From: DATLMR01 sp035634255
GTDB taxonomy: Bacteria > Acidobacteriota > Blastocatellia > UBA7656
Length of the DNA stretch: 45,674 bases
Assembly: GCA_035634255.1 (NCBI GenBank)
Contig: DASQDI010000146.1
Coordinates: 1 to 45,674, forward strand
Reading direction: 5' to 3'
Shown: one piece after another, positions 41,827 through 45,674 of the stretch
Position numbering within the stretch: the stretch's first letter is position 1
How the letters are laid out: the number at the start of each line of letters is the position of its first letter
Program-made: the position numbers and the translations under genes
The notes under the pieces: model-generated
What the model was told of the DNA's origin: nothing
Seen by the model: the letters and a program-made list of their open reading frames with translations, nothing else
Databases searched by the model: none

Positions 41827-44800
41827 ATGAGCGCCTCATCGAGCACTGCTCAGCAATACCTGGATAAGGGACTGGTCTTTTACAACAGAGGCTGGCTGGA
41901 CGAAGCCATAAGCAGCTTTCGGATGGCGGTTGAGATGCGGGGCGGGAATTTCCCGCGCGCGTCTTACCAGCTCGCGCGGGCGCTCCTGGACGCGGGCGAC
42001 ATCGACGGGGCAATCGAAGCCTTCCGCACCTCGATTGCCTTGCAGCCCGAAAACCCGGACGCCTATTACAGCCTCGCCCTGACCCTCGCGCGTCGCGGGG
42101 AATACTCCGACGCTATCGACGCGTACCGCAAGGCCATTGAGCAGCGCGGAGGGAATCACCCGTGGGCCTATCACAACCTGGGGATCGCGCTCCTGCGCCG
42201 GGGCGATTTCGACGAGGCGGCCCTTCAATTCCGCAGCGCGATCAAGCAAAGGAACGGGGACTTCCCTAAAGCGTGGCACCACCTCGGCGTGGCGCTAGCG
42301 AGGCGCGGCGACCTGGAACAGGCCGCGGGAGCCCTTCGCAGGGCGATAGATCAGCGCCACGGCAGCTACCCCGAAACCCAGTTCGAGCTCGGCAAGGTCC
42401 TGCTCGAAAAGGGCGACCTCGACGGGGCGGTCGAGGCTTTCCGCGCGGCCATAGAGCAGAGGCGCGCGCACTTCCCGCAGGCGCATTTCGAGCTGGGCCG
42501 CGCGCTCTATGGGCTTGGCCGCCTCGACGAGTCGGTCGAGAGCTACCGGGTCGCCCTCGAAGAGCAGGCCCACTTCCCCGAAGCGCACCACGAGCTGGGC
42601 CGCGCGCTCGCCCGGCTCGGCAACGTCACGGAGGCCATCGTCTCCTACCGCACGGCCATCGAGCAGCGCAATGATTTTCCGTGGGCTTATCACAACCTCG
42701 GGAACGCGCTCGCGCGGCAGGGGAGCCTCTCCGACGCAATCGACTCGTACCGCAAGGCCATCGAGCTGAACCCGAGATTCCCCCGCGCCCATTACGACCT
42801 CGGCCTCGCGCTCCACGAGATGGGTCAGGTCGACGAGGCCATAGAAGAGTTCAGGCAGGCCATCAGGCTGCGCGGCGGCAGCTACCCCGACGCTTATTAC
42901 GAACTCGGTCGCATCTACACGATTGAGAAGAAGCTGGAGCCCGCAATCGAATCTTTCCGCACGGCGATTTCGCAGAACGAGAATTTCCCGGAAGCTTACC
43001 ACGGGCTCGGCTCTGCCCTCTACCAGAGCGGCAACGCCTCCGAAGCGGTCGGGGTCTTCCGCTCGGCGATAGAGCAGAGGGGCGGGGACTTCGCGAGGGC
43101 GCACCATAGTCTCGGGCTCGCCCTGTTCGACCTCGACCGGCTGGACGAAGCGGTCGAGGCCCTGAGGGAGGCCATAAGGCAGCAGCCCACGTTCCCGCGC
43201 GCGTATCGCAACCTGGGCAGGGCACTCTACCGCGTGAGCGACCTGGACGGCGCGATACATGCCCTACGCACCGCCATCGATCAGCGCGACGGCACGTTCC
43301 CGGAGGCTTTCCACGACCTCGGCCTGGCCTACTTCAGCAAAGGCCAGCTCGACGAATCCATCGGCGCGCAGCGCAAGGCCATCGAGCAGTCGAGCAGGTT
43401 CGCGGAGGCTCACTTCTGGCTCGGCGCGGCCTACAACGCCAACGGGGAGGTCGACAGCGCAATCGACTCGTACCGCGCGGCGGTCGCGAACCGGCAGGGC
43501 ATTTATCCCGAAGCGCACTACAGCCTCGGGCTCGCCTACGCCCGGAAGGGCGACCTCGATAACGCAATCGACTCTTACACGACGGCCCTGTCGGAGAACG
43601 AGAATTTCCCGGCGGCGCATTACAGTCTCGGGGCCGTCCTGCTCGAAGCCGGGAACGTCGAAGGCTCTATCGCCAGCCTGCGGCGCGCGCTCGCGCTCAA
43701 CGAAGAACTGCCGTGGGCGCACCACCGCCTCGGAGTGGCCCTGTACCAGGCGGGCCAGCTGGAAGAGTCCATAGTCGAGCTCCGCCGCGCCCTGCAACTG
43801 CAATCCGATTTCCCTGAAGCGTACCTCGACCTCGCCCGCTCGCTTTACGATCACGGAGACCTGCACGAAGTCGTGGACACCTGCGAAATGTTGATCAACC
43901 AGCCCGAGGGCGAGTACCCCGAAGCCCATTACATGCTGGGCCGCGCGCTTTACGAGCTGGGCGACCCGCACGGGGCGGTGGACGCCTTGCAGTCCGCCAT
44001 CGCGCTCGCCCCGAGGATGGCCGAGGCGTACCGCGCGCTCGGGCGGACCCTTTACGACATGGGAGACCTCGACGGGGCCATCGGAGCTTACCGCTCGGCC
44101 ATCGAGGAAGCGCCCGACAACCTGCTCGCGCACCATGACCTCGGGCTCGCGCTTTACGAGGGGGGTGAGCTTGAAGAGGCCATCATCAGCCTGCGCCGCG
44201 CGGCTTCCGGCTCGCCCGAGAGCTTCCCGCTCGCGTGGCACAATCTGGGCGTCGCCCTTTATGACCTGGGCGAAGTCGATGATGCCATCACCGCTTACCG
44301 CACGGCCATAGACCAGAGGCGCGGGCGTTACAGCGAAGCCTTCTACAACCTCGGCAACGCGCTTTACGCGCGCGGGGAGATCGAAGAGGCGGCGGCCGCG
44401 TACGAGACGGCGATAGAGCAGCAGCGCGGCAGCTTCCCGGACGCGCAACGCAATCTCGGGAACGCTCTGGCTCGCCTCGGCGAGCTCGACCGCGCGGCCG
44501 ACTCCCTGAAGAAGGCCATCGCGCAGGGCGACACCGCCGCCGACGCGCACCACGACCTGGGCCTCATACTCTACGGCCGTGGCGCGCTCGAAGAGGCCAT
44601 CAAAGAGTTCCGTACCGCCCTCGACCTCCGCTCGGGCTTCGACGCCGAGGCCCATCGCAACCTCGGCCGCGCCCTCTACGAAATGGGAGAGCTGGAAGCC
44701 GCGCGCGGGGAATTCGAGACCGCCATCGAGCAGCGCGAAAGGGGAGCGAGCCTCGTGCCGCGCGCCGGCCTTCAGGGCGACGGAGCGGCGACGCCGGAGC

Positions 44801-45621
44801 CGGCCGGGGCCGGGAAAGAGGCTGCGCCCGCCGGGCCCGAAGCTCGGCTACCGCGGCCTTACCCCGAGGCCCATAATGATCTCGGGCGCGTCCTCTACGA
44901 TATCGGGCAGAGCGAGCAGGCCATCGGCGAGTTCCGCACGGCGATAGAGCAGAGGGGCGGGGTGTTCCCGCGCGCGCATTACGAGCTCGGGCGCGCGCTC
45001 ACCCGCTCGGGGCATTACCAGGAGGCTATGAAGGAGCTTCACCGGGCCATAGAACAGCAGGGCGGGGTATTCCCCGAGGCGCATTTTCAACTGGGCCTGC
45101 TTCTGTCGCGGCAGGGCGACAGCGATTCGGCGCTCGATGCGTACGACATGGCGATCAAGCAGTCGGGCGGGGTCTACCCGGAGGCTTATTACCACATGGG
45201 CATGGCGCACGTCCGCAGCCGCAACCCGGAAGCGGCCGCCAGAGCCTATCGTACGGCGATAGAGCAGCGCGGGGGCCACTACCCCGAAGCCCATCAGGAC
45301 CTCGGGCGCGTGCTCTATTCGATGGACGACATCGAGGCGGCGAACGAGGAGTACTCCATCGCGGTCCGGCAGCGGAACAAGCAGGGCGCGGCGGGCGGCC
45401 TCCCCGTGGGCGAAGCGGCCCCGACGGCTCTGGCGCAGGCGGAGCAGGCGCGGCGCAGCGTAGAGATCGTCGAAGACCTCGGGGCCGAGCTGAGACTCGC
45501 GCCCACCTCGACCGACGCGGGGAAGGGGGCCGCGCCGGATGACGCTCTCTCCCCCGCACTTCTCAACAGCGAATCGCCTCTCGACTCCGATCACACCGCG
45601 GCGCGCGAAGCCGAGTCATAA
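41827..45621 (+). CDS. Very large TPR-repeat protein (33 repeats)
   Basis: A 1264-residue protein made almost entirely of tetratricopeptide repeats: I count 33 copies of the x-G-x-A-L-x-x-x-G-x-x-x-x-A-I-x-x-[FY] helix pair. Many units are 35 residues long because the turn reads AIEQRGGxFPEAH, one residue longer than the canonical 34 (AIELNPRFPRAH). After repeat 28 an unstructured Ala/Pro/Gly-rich insertion (about residues 975-1013) interrupts the solenoid; a second low-complexity tail ends the protein. There is no signal peptide, membrane helix or catalytic domain, so it is likely a cytoplasmic scaffold. ATG 41827 follows GAGGTGAG. The partner is unknown. Confidence 0.92.
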   Translation: MSASSSTAQQYLDKGLVFYNRGWLDEAISSFRMAVEMRGGNFPRASYQLARALLDAGDIDGAIEAFRTSIALQPENPDAYYSLALTLARRGEYSDAIDAYRKAIEQRGGNHPWAYHNLGIALLRRGDFDEAALQFRSAIKQRNGDFPKAWHHLGVALARRGDLEQAAGALRRAIDQRHGSYPETQFELGKVLLEKGDLDGAVEAFRAAIEQRRAHFPQAHFELGRALYGLGRLDESVESYRVALEEQAHFPEAHHELGRALARLGNVTEAIVSYRTAIEQRNDFPWAYHNLGNALARQGSLSDAIDSYRKAIELNPRFPRAHYDLGLALHEMGQVDEAIEEFRQAIRLRGGSYPDAYYELGRIYTIEKKLEPAIESFRTAISQNENFPEAYHGLGSALYQSGNASEAVGVFRSAIEQRGGDFARAHHSLGLALFDLDRLDEAVEALREAIRQQPTFPRAYRNLGRALYRVSDLDGAIHALRTAIDQRDGTFPEAFHDLGLAYFSKGQLDESIGAQRKAIEQSSRFAEAHFWLGAAYNANGEVDSAIDSYRAAVANRQGIYPEAHYSLGLAYARKGDLDNAIDSYTTALSENENFPAAHYSLGAVLLEAGNVEGSIASLRRALALNEELPWAHHRLGVALYQAGQLEESIVELRRALQLQSDFPEAYLDLARSLYDHGDLHEVVDTCEMLINQPEGEYPEAHYMLGRALYELGDPHGAVDALQSAIALAPRMAEAYRALGRTLYDMGDLDGAIGAYRSAIEEAPDNLLAHHDLGLALYEGGELEEAIISLRRAASGSPESFPLAWHNLGVALYDLGEVDDAITAYRTAIDQRRGRYSEAFYNLGNALYARGEIEEAAAAYETAIEQQRGSFPDAQRNLGNALARLGELDRAADSLKKAIAQGDTAADAHHDLGLILYGRGALEEAIKEFRTALDLRSGFDAEAHRNLGRALYEMGELEAARGEFETAIEQRERGASLVPRAGLQGDGAATPEPAGAGKEAAPAGPEARLPRPYPEAHNDLGRVLYDIGQSEQAIGEFRTAIEQRGGVFPRAHYELGRALTRSGHYQEAMKELHRAIEQQGGVFPEAHFQLGLLLSRQGDSDSALDAYDMAIKQSGGVYPEAYYHMGMAHVRSRNPEAAARAYRTAIEQRGGHYPEAHQDLGRVLYSMDDIEAANEEYSIAVRQRNKQGAAGGLPVGEAAPTALAQAEQARRSVEIVEDLGAELRLAPTSTDAGKGAAPDDALSPALLNSESPLDSDHTAAREAES

Positions 45622-45632
45622 CGAAAGCCCCG

Positions 45633-45674
45633 CGCGGGCGGCGCGTGAATCGTATCTTTCACGCGCCGCCCGCG
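45633..45674 (+). terminator. Perfect 17-bp hairpin after the TPR gene
   Basis: Arms 45633-45649 and 45658-45674 (CGCGGGCGGCGCGTGAA and its complement) pair without mismatch around an 8-base loop, 11 bases after the TPR stop codon. The window ends exactly at the arm's end, so a T-tract cannot be checked. Confidence 0.75.

Noticed and set aside
41827..45621. Tandem DNA repeats as a misassembled region
   Set aside because: Repeat units differ in sequence and length and the reading frame stays open with sensible TPR structure throughout.

Overview
The window reads as a gene-dense, high-GC chromosomal segment of an acidobacterium. The main evidence is a pair of ADOP-type 'acidobacterial duplicated orphan permeases', one of them coupled to a PadR regulator, plus a carboxypeptidase-regulatory/TonB-type receptor and very large TPR proteins. 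A Blastocatellia-like member is my guess; no rRNA gene is present to settle it. I see no tRNA, rRNA, CRISPR array, insertion sequence or phage gene, and no gene-free stretch longer than about 220 bases.

Layout. 1-5220: TonB-type outer-membrane receptor and a secreted CocE/NonD hydrolase. 5239-13140 (minus strand): UbiA-like prenyltransferase and UbiX, a MacA/MacB-like efflux operon without an ATPase gene, an amidohydrolase of the SAH/aminofutalosine deaminase type, and SurE. UbiA, UbiX and the amidohydrolase together suggest menaquinone synthesis by the futalosine route. 13237-16759: lipid kinase, then a small secreted Cys-rich protein, an HMA/beta-barrel protein and a TlpA-like thioredoxin. 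16710-24537: APC permease; CDGSH protein; AtuA split into two genes; half-size GDT1 transporter; XRE regulator with enoyl-CoA hydratase; D-aminoacylase; GH172 protein. 24635-28855: a 1406-residue CHAT protease / STAND NTPase / TPR protein of lower and uneven GC. 28978-34893: two-subunit B12-dependent acyl-CoA mutase with isobutyryl-CoA-mutase-like active-site residues, purD, an MFS transporter and a divergent LysR regulator. 35026-41624: two ADOP permeases, PadR with its likely operator, and an SDR oxidoreductase. 41827-45621: a 33-repeat TPR protein ending at a perfect 17-bp hairpin.

The most unusual item is the gene at 14727-16169. A conceptual translation breaks at an in-frame TGA (codon 42), but the TGA falls exactly on the second cysteine of an HMA-domain CxxC motif and is followed, at the right distance, by a bacterial SECIS-like hairpin. 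I read it as a selenoprotein: a secreted CxxU metal-binding (HMA) domain fused to an outer-membrane beta-barrel, next to a periplasmic thioredoxin. Ordinary gene callers would truncate it to start at 14874 and lose the signal peptide and metal site.

A second theme is a family of roughly 110-170-bp inverted repeats built from words such as CAGGGGTCAGTGGCC, found in six intergenic sites. Copies lie at gene 3' ends and supply the last codons of three genes.
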